A stretch of DNA of 9,771 bases from an uncultured Terriglobus sp. (GTDB taxonomy: Bacteria > Acidobacteriota > Terriglobia > Terriglobales > Acidobacteriaceae): contig CALMRM010000076.1 of assembly GCA_937871605.1 (NCBI GenBank), positions 510 to 10,280 of the forward strand, written 5' to 3'. Position numbers and translations under genes: made by a program. Position 1 is the first letter of the stretch; each line of letters starts with the position of its first letter. The notes below the pieces were generated by a model. That model saw only the letters and a list, made by a program, of their open reading frames with translations, was not told the DNA's origin and did not search any database. Positions 1 to 6,473 of the stretch are shown here, piece after piece.

Positions 1-2246
1 ACGTCTGGCCGGTCAAAAACCAGCGGCTGCAGAACGGCATGCTGCTCGTGCTGCAGAATCTGCAGGGAGCCGGTTTTGCTGTCACCCGCGTCGATTTTCT
101 CGAATCCCTGGACCACGGTGGGCGGAACCTTTGGATTGCGGGCACTTGCGCAGTCCTTCAGCGCTTGCAGACCGTACTTTTCGTAAAACTGGTGTACCGG
201 GTAAATCTCTTCGTACACCGCACGATTACCCTGGCCAAGCGCCGCCTTCATCTGCGCCGATTCGACCTCGGCTGTCGTTCCAGCCGCTCCCAGCGGCTGC
301 GGCAGCGAGGAAACAAACGATCCTTTCTTCGCGATGTCGTCGCAGGCATCCATGCCGCAGCCGACCTGCTTCGACGCAAACCCCGCCATGCCCGCCCACT
401 CGAGCCGTTTGTCCTGTAGGTACATGTTTGCGTAGTCCGACGATATCTTCTTGTTTCTGGCACGAATGTCGGTGCCGAAGCTGTCGCAGGTTTGCTTTGC
501 CTTACCGTCCAAGTCTGCCCATGCACTTGTACAGTTCACCTTTGGGGCGGCGGACTTCTTTGCCGCTGCTGCTGCGGGTACGACGACCGCCTTGGCAGCG
601 GTGCCCGCAGCGGGTGCAGCGCCCTTTGCGCTCGCCAGCATCATCGCGGCACCGCCCACGCCCACCTCCGCGCTGCGGTGCATGCTTTGGGTGTGGATGC
701 GGCCGTTGGGCGCGGCCATGATGATGTCGCCCGCGCTTTCGAGCACGATGGCCGGGCGGTTGCCGGTGTCGGCGTGCGACTCCGTCAGCATCAGGCGGTT
801 GCTGGTGGGCGTGGCAATGGAGATGGTCTCCTTGCCCGGCGTGTCCACCAGCGTGATGCGGTGGCCGCTCTTGGTCACGATGCGCTTGATGTAGTTCTTC
901 TCGAACTCGGAGCCGTTGGTTTCGCCCGGCGAGTGGAAGCCCGTTGCGGGCGGCTGGTGCACGCCGTTCCACGCGCTGCCCACGACGTACGGGCGCTCGG
1001 CGTCGCCCTCCTCGAACGTGACCAGCACCTCGTCGCCCACTTCCGGCAGAAACAGCGTGCCGCGGCCCGCGCCGGCGTGCGGCGTCATCAGGCGGACCCA
1101 GGTGCTCTGGTTGTCCTCCTGCCAGTAGTACTGCACGCGGATACGGCCCTGGTTGTGCGGGTCGTAGTTGTCCACCACACGCGCCGGAAACACCCCATCC
1201 AGCTGCGGCCGGGCCGGGCGCACCGGTGGCGACCAGCGCTGCGCGGGCGTCACGGTGAAGTGGTTCTCATAGCCCTGCGTCGTCCACGCGTGCCGTACCT
1301 CGATAACGCCGTAGGTGGCGTCCACACCCGGCAGGCCGGTGACGGCCAGCGTGTCGCCCGCGCGCACCCGCGGGTTGCGGCTGATGCCGGTGCAGCGCAC
1401 CGTGTTGCTGATGCCGCGGCGCGCCTCGCGCTGCATGCGGGTGTCCAGGTCAGGCAGTGTGGCGGCACGGTGCCGGTCTACCCATGCCGATTCGACCGAG
1501 GCGGACGCCGCCTGCGCCGCCGCCACCATCTTGTCTGCGGCACCGCCGTACCAGCCCACCGACGAGCCGGTGCCGGTCACCACAGTGCTCGTCATTTTCT
1601 GCGGATCGTAGTTCGCGCCGCTCGCCGTCACAGGCTGCAGCAATCCCTGCGTCGTCCATTCCAGCAGGCCGTACTCGCCTTCGCGCCAGTTCACCGTGGT
1701 GCCGCTCTGGAAGCCCGTCTCCACATCCACGCCGCCGGAGCCGTCCACCGCCGGGCGGAACCACGCCTCAGCGTCGTCCACCAGCCGCGCGAAAAAGTTG
1801 TAGTCCGTCTCGTCCCACTGCACGTACGACAGCGTGGCACCGGCAGGCATGGCACCGCCCATCTGCATGCCCGCGTTGCTGATGACGGTGTTCGCCGTGG
1901 CCTGCGCGGATTGCTGCCGAAAGTACTTCAGCCGCGTGCCCTGCGCCATCTTCCACGTGGCGGAAACCGCGTCCAGCTCCGCACCCCACGCACCCGTCAC
2001 TTCGTAGATCAGGCGCATGCCACGCACCAGGCCGTGGAAGACCACGGCCTCCGAGCCATCCAGCTCCGTTGTGGTGATCTTGAGTTCCTTGCCCGCGTAG
2101 TCCTCCACCGGCGGCCTGCGGTCCGGCGTGTCGCGCAGCACGATGCGACAGGTCCAGTGGTCGTTCAACCGCTGCACCACATCGACCTCCTGCAGGAGGG
2201 CTGAGGACAGCTGTTCGGATCCAAGACTGATGAAGGGTGCCTGCAA
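1..2246 (-). CDS. vgrG: T6SS spike protein VgrG with C-terminal extension (VgrG1), 3' end cut by window edge
   Basis: VgrG trimers form the puncturing tip of the T6SS and carry cargo into target cells. 748 codons are visible and the frame stays open to the left edge. Residues 1 to about 330 form the gp27-like base; the signature QWDETDYNFFARLVDD lies near residue 140. A gp5-type OB fold follows, with RVVDNYDPHNQGRIRVQYYW and GDEVLVTF near residue 404, then YIKRIVTKSGHRITL. Unlike long VgrGs, it has only a short segment after the OB fold. An Ala/Pro-rich linker (about 550-568) leads to a 180-residue extension containing WAGMAGFASKQVGCGM and AVYEEIYPVHQFYEKYG. This extension holds five cysteines; the preceding core has about two. 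I associate its motifs, from memory, with DUF2515-like proteins of unknown activity; a fused effector is my inference. No ATG is available after the upstream in-frame stop (2274-2276). TTG at 2246 has AGGAAGG five bases upstream, and the resulting N-terminus aligns without gaps to the second VgrG. Confidence 0.93.
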   Translation of the reverse strand, partial: MQAPFISLGSEQLSSALLQEVDVVQRLNDHWTCRIVLRDTPDRRPPVEDYAGKELKITTTELDGSEAVVFHGLVRGMRLIYEVTGAWGAELDAVSATWKMAQGTRLKYFRQQSAQATANTVISNAGMQMGGAMPAGATLSYVQWDETDYNFFARLVDDAEAWFRPAVDGSGGVDVETGFQSGTTVNWREGEYGLLEWTTQGLLQPVTASGANYDPQKMTSTVVTGTGSSVGWYGGAADKMVAAAQAASASVESAWVDRHRAATLPDLDTRMQREARRGISNTVRCTGISRNPRVRAGDTLAVTGLPGVDATYGVIEVRHAWTTQGYENHFTVTPAQRWSPPVRPARPQLDGVFPARVVDNYDPHNQGRIRVQYYWQEDNQSTWVRLMTPHAGAGRGTLFLPEVGDEVLVTFEEGDAERPYVVGSAWNGVHQPPATGFHSPGETNGSEFEKNYIKRIVTKSGHRITLVDTPGKETISIATPTSNRLMLTESHADTGNRPAIVLESAGDIIMAAPNGRIHTQSMHRSAEVGVGGAAMMLASAKGAAPAAGTAAKAVVVPAAAAAKKSAAPKVNCTSAWADLDGKAKQTCDSFGTDIRARNKKISSDYANMYLQDKRLEWAGMAGFASKQVGCGMDACDDIAKKGSFVSSLPQPLGAAGTTAEVESAQMKAALGQGNRAVYEEIYPVHQFYEKYGLQALKDCASARNPKVPPTVVQGFEKIDAGDSKTGSLQILQHEQHAVLQPLVFDRPD

Positions 2247-2251
2247 ATGCG

Positions 2252-2258
2252 CCTTCCT
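2252..2258 (-). promoter_or_regulatory. Ribosome binding site setting the TTG start of vgrG1
   Basis: On the minus strand AGGAAGG stands five bases before TTG at 2246-2244. It decides the start because the only other in-frame candidate after the upstream stop is a CTG at 2267 with no such site. Confidence 0.7.
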
Positions 2259-2273
2259 GAACTCCAGAGGATT

Positions 2274-3053
2274 CTACGACGCCGGCAGCGTCCTGCGGCG
2301 CACTGTGACGCCAGTGATTGACGCCGTACCAAACTTTTTCCAGAAGGCGTCCGGCGGCTGATGTATCAGCAGCAGCATGCCGCCGTCCTCCACGCTCTCG
2401 CGCAGGTAGGCGTACACGCCCGGCAGGTACTCCTCCAGCGGCTCGTCGTACACGGGCCGGGCACGGTCCAACTCCCCAGCACGCAGCAGTGGCAGGTAAA
2501 ACGGAAAGCCGGTCAGCGAGCGGTCCGCGATGGTGGGCTTGAGCACCGCCGTGGCACCGGGCAGAAAACGCGCATCGGCAGAAAGCGTGCGCAGCAGCGC
2601 GCCAGACCCCAGCAGCGCGTCCCACGCGCCGCGCTGTGCCTCCGGCGTGCGTGCCACTCGAATCACACGGTCGATGACAGGCCGCAGTGTACCCGGCTCC
2701 GCATCCAGAAACTCGTCCGCGGTCCACGTGGCGGGTGCCTCACCGTGCAGCCACACACCCATGCCAAACTCCGGCATCCAGCGGCGTGCCTCATTTTGGA
2801 ACACGGGAACTTCCACAGCGGGGCGCAGCCGCTCGAACAGCAGCAACACCTCCTCGGCCGGAACCAGCTGCGGCACCGGCAAGCGCCCGAGCACGGCGGC
2901 AACCGCTTCCAGGTAGAGTTCGCGGTCGGCCTCGTCTTCCACTGGTAGTGCTTGACGCAGCAGCAGGGCCGTCCACCCAGCCGGCGCAGGCACCTCCTGG
3001 AGACTCAGGTTTTGGGACGTGTTCCTCACTGTATGGGCAAAGCTCCTGAACAT
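2274..3053 (-). CDS. Uncharacterised T6SS-island protein, paralogue of the 305-aa protein two genes upstream (SolB)
   Basis: I do not recognise the family. The product is 259 aa, with no signal peptide or membrane segment. Its C-terminal half aligns by eye with the protein at 3594-4511: FPFYLPLLRAGEL pairs with LLFTLPLLSSQDF, and VYAYLRESVEDGGMLLL pairs with LFKLYLRESPEDRGVLLA. The N-terminal half matches more loosely (EARRWMPEFGMGVWLHG against ESRRLHPIFGLGRHPG). The copy here lacks roughly the first 50 residues of the longer paralogue. It lies between a membrane-protein gene and vgrG1; its stop codon is in the same frame as vgrG1 and 27 bases before that start. ATG at 3053 is used because an in-frame stop lies just upstream; its ribosome site is poor. 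Position beside an effector-bearing VgrG suggests a chaperone, loading adaptor or immunity protein. It does not show the sequence pattern I know for DUF4123 adaptors. Confidence 0.8.
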   Translation of the reverse strand: MFRSFAHTVRNTSQNLSLQEVPAPAGWTALLLRQALPVEDEADRELYLEAVAAVLGRLPVPQLVPAEEVLLLFERLRPAVEVPVFQNEARRWMPEFGMGVWLHGEAPATWTADEFLDAEPGTLRPVIDRVIRVARTPEAQRGAWDALLGSGALLRTLSADARFLPGATAVLKPTIADRSLTGFPFYLPLLRAGELDRARPVYDEPLEEYLPGVYAYLRESVEDGGMLLLIHQPPDAFWKKFGTASITGVTVRRRTLPAS

Positions 3054-3085
3054 GTATAGCGCAGACTAGTTAGGTACCGGCAATG

Positions 3086-3568
3086 TCATGGGCGGTTGCC
3101 AGCATCGATCAGCGACTGAATATGGTGCGTGAGTATAAGTTGCACCGGTTCGTTTAAGGAGTAGTCGGTGCCCAGAGGGAGCAGCTCACTTCCATCCTTG
3201 CGCACCAGCACGGGCCGGCTGCCAGACTTACCGGATTGCAATCCCGCAGCGCTCAATTCTTCCAGAGAGACAGCGGGTTGCACACGTTCGCTGCCGCCCT
3301 CTGTCACGGTCCAGACGATGTGTCGCGTCGTATTGTCGACCGTTAGTCGATAGGCCGGCATAGGACGCAACGTTACAACAGCAAGTACCAACCAGATACC
3401 AGGTGCCAGCATCCAGGACCAGCGACGCTTTACAGCCAGAACGATCAGCGCGACAACCGCTGCAACCAGCACGACATGCATCGGGAACCGAAGAAAAGAG
3501 TTTGCCGCGGCTTGCTGCACCACCAGTTCTCTGCTGTTGTTTTCCACCAAGACCAGTGAGTGATCCAA
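3086..3568 (-). CDS. Two-helix membrane protein, third paralogue (MemC), immunity-like
   Basis: 160 aa, family not recognised. Two hydrophobic helices (about residues 29-46 and 52-67) flank a short basic turn. They are followed by a C-terminal soluble domain of about 90 residues with YRLTVDN, VLVRKDGSELLPLG and NEPVQLILTHHI. The same plan and motifs occur in the two genes at 4564-5049 and 5072-5554. The frame is open further upstream, into the preceding gene, but that part is a shadow of it. TTG at 3568 has AAAGGAG seven bases upstream and gives a protein of the same length as its paralogues. The N-terminal SLVLVENNSRELVVQQ then aligns with SLQIVENSPQQLVAVQ of the copy at 5072-5554. The VD...DG..PLG pattern recalls small bacterial membrane proteins with a PH-like domain, which is a guess. 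Repeated membrane proteins beside an effector-bearing VgrG suggest immunity. Confidence 0.85.
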   Translation of the reverse strand: MDHSLVLVENNSRELVVQQAAANSFLRFPMHVVLVAAVVALIVLAVKRRWSWMLAPGIWLVLAVVTLRPMPAYRLTVDNTTRHIVWTVTEGGSERVQPAVSLEELSAAGLQSGKSGSRPVLVRKDGSELLPLGTDYSLNEPVQLILTHHIQSLIDAGNRP

Positions 3569-3575
3569 GCCCTTG

Positions 3576-3582
3576 CTCCTTT
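3576..3582 (-). promoter_or_regulatory. Ribosome binding site setting the TTG start of memC
   Basis: AAAGGAG on the minus strand lies seven bases before TTG at 3568-3566, in the short gap after the stop of the preceding gene. It argues against the longer upstream reading. Confidence 0.7.
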
Positions 3583-3593
3583 CTACACCGGCC

Positions 3594-4511
3594 TCACGCG
3601 ATGTACTCCAGACCTTCGTCGCGCATGATCTGCAGCAACTCGTCCATGTCGTCCTCCATGTCTTCCGCCGTCGCCAGAAGCACGCCACGGTCTTCCGGGC
3701 TTTCACGCAGGTACAGCTTGAACAGGCCGAACCACTGCCCCACCGCATCGGGTGTGGCAGCGAAGAAATCCTGCGACGACAGCAGCGGCAGCGTGAACAG
3801 CAGGCCCGGGTACTGCGGGTCTTCCTTCAGGTCGGCAGCAAACATCTCCTTGCTCTGCTTCAAAAACGGCGATTGCAGCGCGTGGAGCCGACCCAGCATG
3901 CTGTCCACATCGGCATTCGCCACCATCTCCCGCATCTTGGGATCGCGGATAGACCCGAGCCGCGGTTTAGGCGCCTTTGGTGCGGGCTCGCCCGGCTCCA
4001 GGTACAGCGTGGTGCTGCCGCCATTGCCGAAGAACAGGTGCAGCTGCTCCTCCGTGTTGTTTTCCAGGAACCAGTAGCTATATTCCGGCCGCAGGGCGTG
4101 GGCATCGTAGGTGACGCGGCCCTTCCCGAGGTCCTCCGCATATTTCTCGTCCGGCGTGGGCGGCAGAGCGCGACCGGGGTGGCGGCCCAGGCCAAAGATG
4201 GGGTGCAGCCGGCGTGACTCGCGGATGAACAGGTCGCGGTTGTTGTTATCGAGCGCGTTCATCTGCAGAAATACTTGTGGCCCCACGCCCAGCTTCTTCT
4301 GCAGCCGTGCGCCTAGCAGTTGCTGAAAGCGCAAGAGCCATTGCCGCTGCAGGTACCCAATGGGAAAGCGGCTGACCGGCATCCAGTACAGCTGGCAACT
4401 CTCATACTCCGCTGCGCGGGTCCACGGGTAGAAGCGTGGGCGGTCGTCCGCGTCCTCAAGACGGCGGCGGCGCGGGTCGGCGAACTCTCCCTGCTCTGGG
4501 CTGTACGGCAT
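3594..4511 (-). CDS. Uncharacterised T6SS-island protein, longer paralogue (SolA)
   Basis: 305 aa, soluble, family not recognised. The N-terminus is polar and charged (MPYSPEQGEFADPRRRR), followed by an aromatic-rich stretch (YESCQLYWMPVSRFPIGYL). Residues near 80-120 hold VFLQMNALDNNNRDLF and ESRRLHPIFGLGRHPG. The middle contains an insertion, YSYWFLENNTEEQLHLFF followed by a Pro/Lys-rich loop, that is absent from the shorter paralogue at 2274-3053. The C-terminus, LLFTLPLLSSQDFF then LYLRESPEDRGVLLA and an acidic helix (EDMEDDMDELLQIM), matches that paralogue best. ATG at 4511 is preceded by CAGG at good spacing, and an in-frame extension is not needed. It sits between two membrane-protein paralogues, so the order is Mem-Mem-Sol-Mem-Sol-VgrG. 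A cargo chaperone or cytosolic immunity protein is possible, but nothing in the sequence decides it. Confidence 0.85.
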   Translation of the reverse strand: MPYSPEQGEFADPRRRRLEDADDRPRFYPWTRAAEYESCQLYWMPVSRFPIGYLQRQWLLRFQQLLGARLQKKLGVGPQVFLQMNALDNNNRDLFIRESRRLHPIFGLGRHPGRALPPTPDEKYAEDLGKGRVTYDAHALRPEYSYWFLENNTEEQLHLFFGNGGSTTLYLEPGEPAPKAPKPRLGSIRDPKMREMVANADVDSMLGRLHALQSPFLKQSKEMFAADLKEDPQYPGLLFTLPLLSSQDFFAATPDAVGQWFGLFKLYLRESPEDRGVLLATAEDMEDDMDELLQIMRDEGLEYIA

Positions 4512-4563
4512 GCGTTACCTGGTCAACCTTTCCGCGCGGTTTTCGCACTGAACAGCCGACGAA

Positions 4564-5049
4564 CTACCTGGCAGCCTGAGCCGCTTGTCGGACCTCTTCG
4601 CGAAGCCTAGTCAGAATGACATATTGCTGTGGTTCGTCGTTGAAATGAAAATGCCCTAGCGGGAAACGCTGCTCGCCATTGCGCAAAATCAGGGCGATAC
4701 GGGCAGCATCGCGGTTGCACTGCATCTCTGCCGAGGCCACGTCCGCAAGCGCGACGGACTGCTCCTGTTGCCAGTTGCCTTTCACAAACTCTTCAGTTTT
4801 AAGAGTGTGCGCTGGTGAGTCAACCGACATGCGATAGGACGATTGCGTGTTGGGCAGGAAAGACAGCAGTGTACCGAATATCCCAATTGAGATCGGAAAC
4901 GTGGCCAGCCTCCAGCTACGATGGCGAAACGCCATGCTTCCGAACACCGCCACCAGCACGGCATAGACCCAAAAAATATGCACCGTCGGCTGCGGTTCCT
5001 GTAGTGCAATCAGGCTTACGGGCGTGTCGACTTGTATGAGCAGCCGCAA
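4564..5049 (-). CDS. Two-helix membrane protein, second paralogue (MemB), immunity-like
   Basis: 161 aa. Hydrophobic helices span about residues 24-40 and 47-65, separated by FRHRSWRLAT, which would be cytoplasmic by the positive-inside rule. The C-terminal domain carries YRMSVDS, AEMQCNRDAARIALILR, NGEQRFPLG and DEPQQYVILTRLREEV. It is closest to MemA at 5072-5554: QFNRGASTIVLTRRDG pairs with QCNRDAARIALILRNG, and DEPDQYIVLTALRDVI with DEPQQYVILTRLREEV. The start is TTG at 5049; no ATG gives the conserved N-terminus, and LLIQVDTPVSLIALQEP aligns with the start of MemA. There is no clear ribosome site, and only 22 bases separate it from the MemA stop, so it may depend on translational coupling. 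Function is unknown; see MemC for the immunity inference. Confidence 0.85.
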   Translation of the reverse strand: MRLLIQVDTPVSLIALQEPQPTVHIFWVYAVLVAVFGSMAFRHRSWRLATFPISIGIFGTLLSFLPNTQSSYRMSVDSPAHTLKTEEFVKGNWQQEQSVALADVASAEMQCNRDAARIALILRNGEQRFPLGHFHFNDEPQQYVILTRLREEVRQAAQAAR

Positions 5050-5071
5050 CTGAGGGTTCGCTGGAGTTCTC

Positions 5072-5554
5072 TTAGTGGGGGTTGGCTGCGAGGGTAATTA
5101 CATCGCGTAACGCGGTAAGCACGATGTACTGATCCGGTTCGTCCTGCAACTGCTGCTCACCGAGTGGATACAACAGTGAGCCATCGCGGCGGGTAAGGAC
5201 AATCGTGCTAGCACCGCGATTGAACTGCATATCTGCTCCCGCTAGCTCGCTACCGGAAGCCGTGAAGGATTGAACCACCGCATCTCCTCGACGTCCTTCT
5301 GATGTGACTTGATGAGCAGCCCGGTCCACCCGCAGGTGGTAGGTGGGATTCTTCGGCAATAGCATGAGGCTGCCAAACACAAGGATTGCGATGCCCGGAA
5401 TGAGCAGTCGCAGCCATTGCCTGCTAAACGCAAACCACAAACCGAAACCCAATGCTATAAGAATCCCAAGCACCGGCAGAAACGAAGCGGTGTAGGGTGT
5501 CTGCACCGCAACAAGCTGCTGCGGACTATTTTCCACAATCTGTAACGAGCGCAT
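5072..5554 (-). CDS. Two-helix membrane protein, first paralogue (MemA), immunity-like
   Basis: 160 aa, family not recognised. Two hydrophobic helices (about residues 25-43 and 48-66) precede a soluble C-terminal domain that starts with YHLRVDRAAHQV. It ends with VLTRRDGSLLYPLG and DEPDQYIVLTALRDVI. It is a clear paralogue of the proteins at 4564-5049 and 3086-3568, and the order and spacing suggest local tandem duplication. ATG at 5554 is well supported by GAGGAAG just upstream (5558-5564). It lies 53 bases after the octad-repeat gene, probably in the same transcript. Base composition is lower in GC than in the vgrG genes (29 of 60 bases in the line from 5401). The size, membrane location and multiplication fit immunity proteins against a membrane- or periplasm-acting effector. 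A structural role in docking the VgrG cannot be excluded. Confidence 0.86.
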   Translation of the reverse strand: MRSLQIVENSPQQLVAVQTPYTASFLPVLGILIALGFGLWFAFSRQWLRLLIPGIAILVFGSLMLLPKNPTYHLRVDRAAHQVTSEGRRGDAVVQSFTASGSELAGADMQFNRGASTIVLTRRDGSLLYPLGEQQLQDEPDQYIVLTALRDVITLAANPH

Positions 5555-5607
5555 TTACTTCCTCACATGCTATGCAACGCCGGACCGATCCGACCGCAGG
5601 TGGGGTA

Positions 5608-6345
5608 CTACACGAATTGATTGACCCCAATCACAAGGATCTTCTGCGTAATGGCTACCTCGTGGAACATCGCCACGTGCACGACAGGCTGTATGGCTCC
5701 AATCTTGCTGTCGAGCGCCTCAAATCTCTGGTCGACGGCTGCGTCATGAAGCTTTGCTAGGTGCTCAGACCAGGACGCGCCTGCCTTTTCCGCTGCAGCG
5801 CCGATTAAAGCAGTCTGAGCGCCTTTGAAGTCGTTGTTCATGCCAATCACGTTAATCGCATTGCCAGCGTAGAGCTGCAAGAACTGGTACTCGTCGTGGT
5901 GTTCCTGGTTCTTCATAAAATGCGTCGCCACGTCGTGCATGTAGTTGACCGGCTCCTGGATCATCTGGTCGGCCTTGTGCGCAATTGTGTGGGCGGCAGT
6001 GTGCAGATCGTTGGTCGCACCAATGATGGTCCGGTGTAAGTTGCCAATGGTTTGCTGGACAAAATTGCCGACCACATTTTCGTTCTTATTACCCGCGATT
6101 TGTTTTTGCTGGTTGCCGCTTACGGTGTGCGTACGGTCCTGGGTGATGCGGGTGCTTTCGCTGCCGTTCATCTGGCGGTCGCGGTCGCCGGTCAGCAAGA
6201 GGGCGTCATGGCCGATGGTACCGGCCAGCGCACTGACCGCGGTAATGGCACTGTAGAGCAGCTGGCCGGGGGTCGGCAGCTTGTAATCCGTCATTGGATC
6301 AGCTGTCGCCAGCGGCGTCTGTACATCGGCTGAAAACACTGCCAT
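5608..6345 (-). CDS. Small protein with gp5/VgrG-type octapeptide repeats (possible separate spike or cargo component)
   Basis: 245 aa. Residues 59-114 read as seven consecutive octads: MNGSESTR, ITQDRTHT, VSGNQQKQ, IAGNKNEN, VVGNFVQQ, TIGNLHRT, IIGATNDL. Glycine is third in six of the seven, and hydrophobic or beta-branched residues hold position one. This is the VxGxxxxx pattern of the T4 gp5 C-terminal triple-stranded beta-helix, also common in VgrG C-termini. A short hydrophobic segment precedes it (about 27-46, LPTPGQLLYSAITAVSAL), and a His/Gln-rich, probably helical region follows (115-220). The last 25 residues are hydrophobic. ATG at 6345 has GAGGTG four bases upstream. The frame is open upstream, but that part overlaps the spacer and has no ribosome site; ATG at 6294 is a weaker alternative. 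There is no gp27-like or OB domain, so it is not a VgrG. Its function as a spike extension, connector or cargo is inferred. Confidence 0.82.
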   Translation of the reverse strand: MAVFSADVQTPLATADPMTDYKLPTPGQLLYSAITAVSALAGTIGHDALLLTGDRDRQMNGSESTRITQDRTHTVSGNQQKQIAGNKNENVVGNFVQQTIGNLHRTIIGATNDLHTAAHTIAHKADQMIQEPVNYMHDVATHFMKNQEHHDEYQFLQLYAGNAINVIGMNNDFKGAQTALIGAAAEKAGASWSEHLAKLHDAAVDQRFEALDSKIGAIQPVVHVAMFHEVAITQKILVIGVNQFV

Positions 6346-6473
6346 CCTGCACCTCAAACCTGCATTTTGGTGACACAAATGCTGCGTATAACGGACAAAA
6401 ACCGTGCCTGAACGTGCACTTCTGACCAAAACTGTACGCCTGCGGGCACGTTTTTGCCGCTTCAGAATACCGT

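Noticed and set aside
492..2204. Long open frame on the plus strand opposite vgrG1
   Set aside because: Its translation is Arg/His/Ala-rich with no recognisable domain, while the minus strand encodes a clear VgrG across the whole stretch. It is a GC-rich antisense shadow.
1768..2727. Minus-strand frame spanning the junction of the SolB and vgrG1 genes
   Set aside because: It overlaps two better-supported genes on the same strand in another frame, and its composition is typical of an out-of-frame reading.
3569..3748. N-terminal extension of MemC into the preceding gene
   Set aside because: The extra residues (Cys/Arg/Trp-rich) are the SolA coding sequence read out of frame. The TTG at 3568 has a good ribosome site and matches the paralogues' length.
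2274..4511. Considered DUF4123 adaptor identity for the two soluble proteins
   Set aside because: Their position beside vgrG fits, but the conserved motifs seen (LPLL, YLRES-ED-G) are not those I know for DUF4123, so no family was assigned.
6346..6473. Possible promoter or terminator between the DapD-like and octad-repeat genes
   Set aside because: A TTATAC box exists on the minus strand but has no good -35, and there is no GC-rich hairpin followed by a T tract. The evidence is too weak for a feature.
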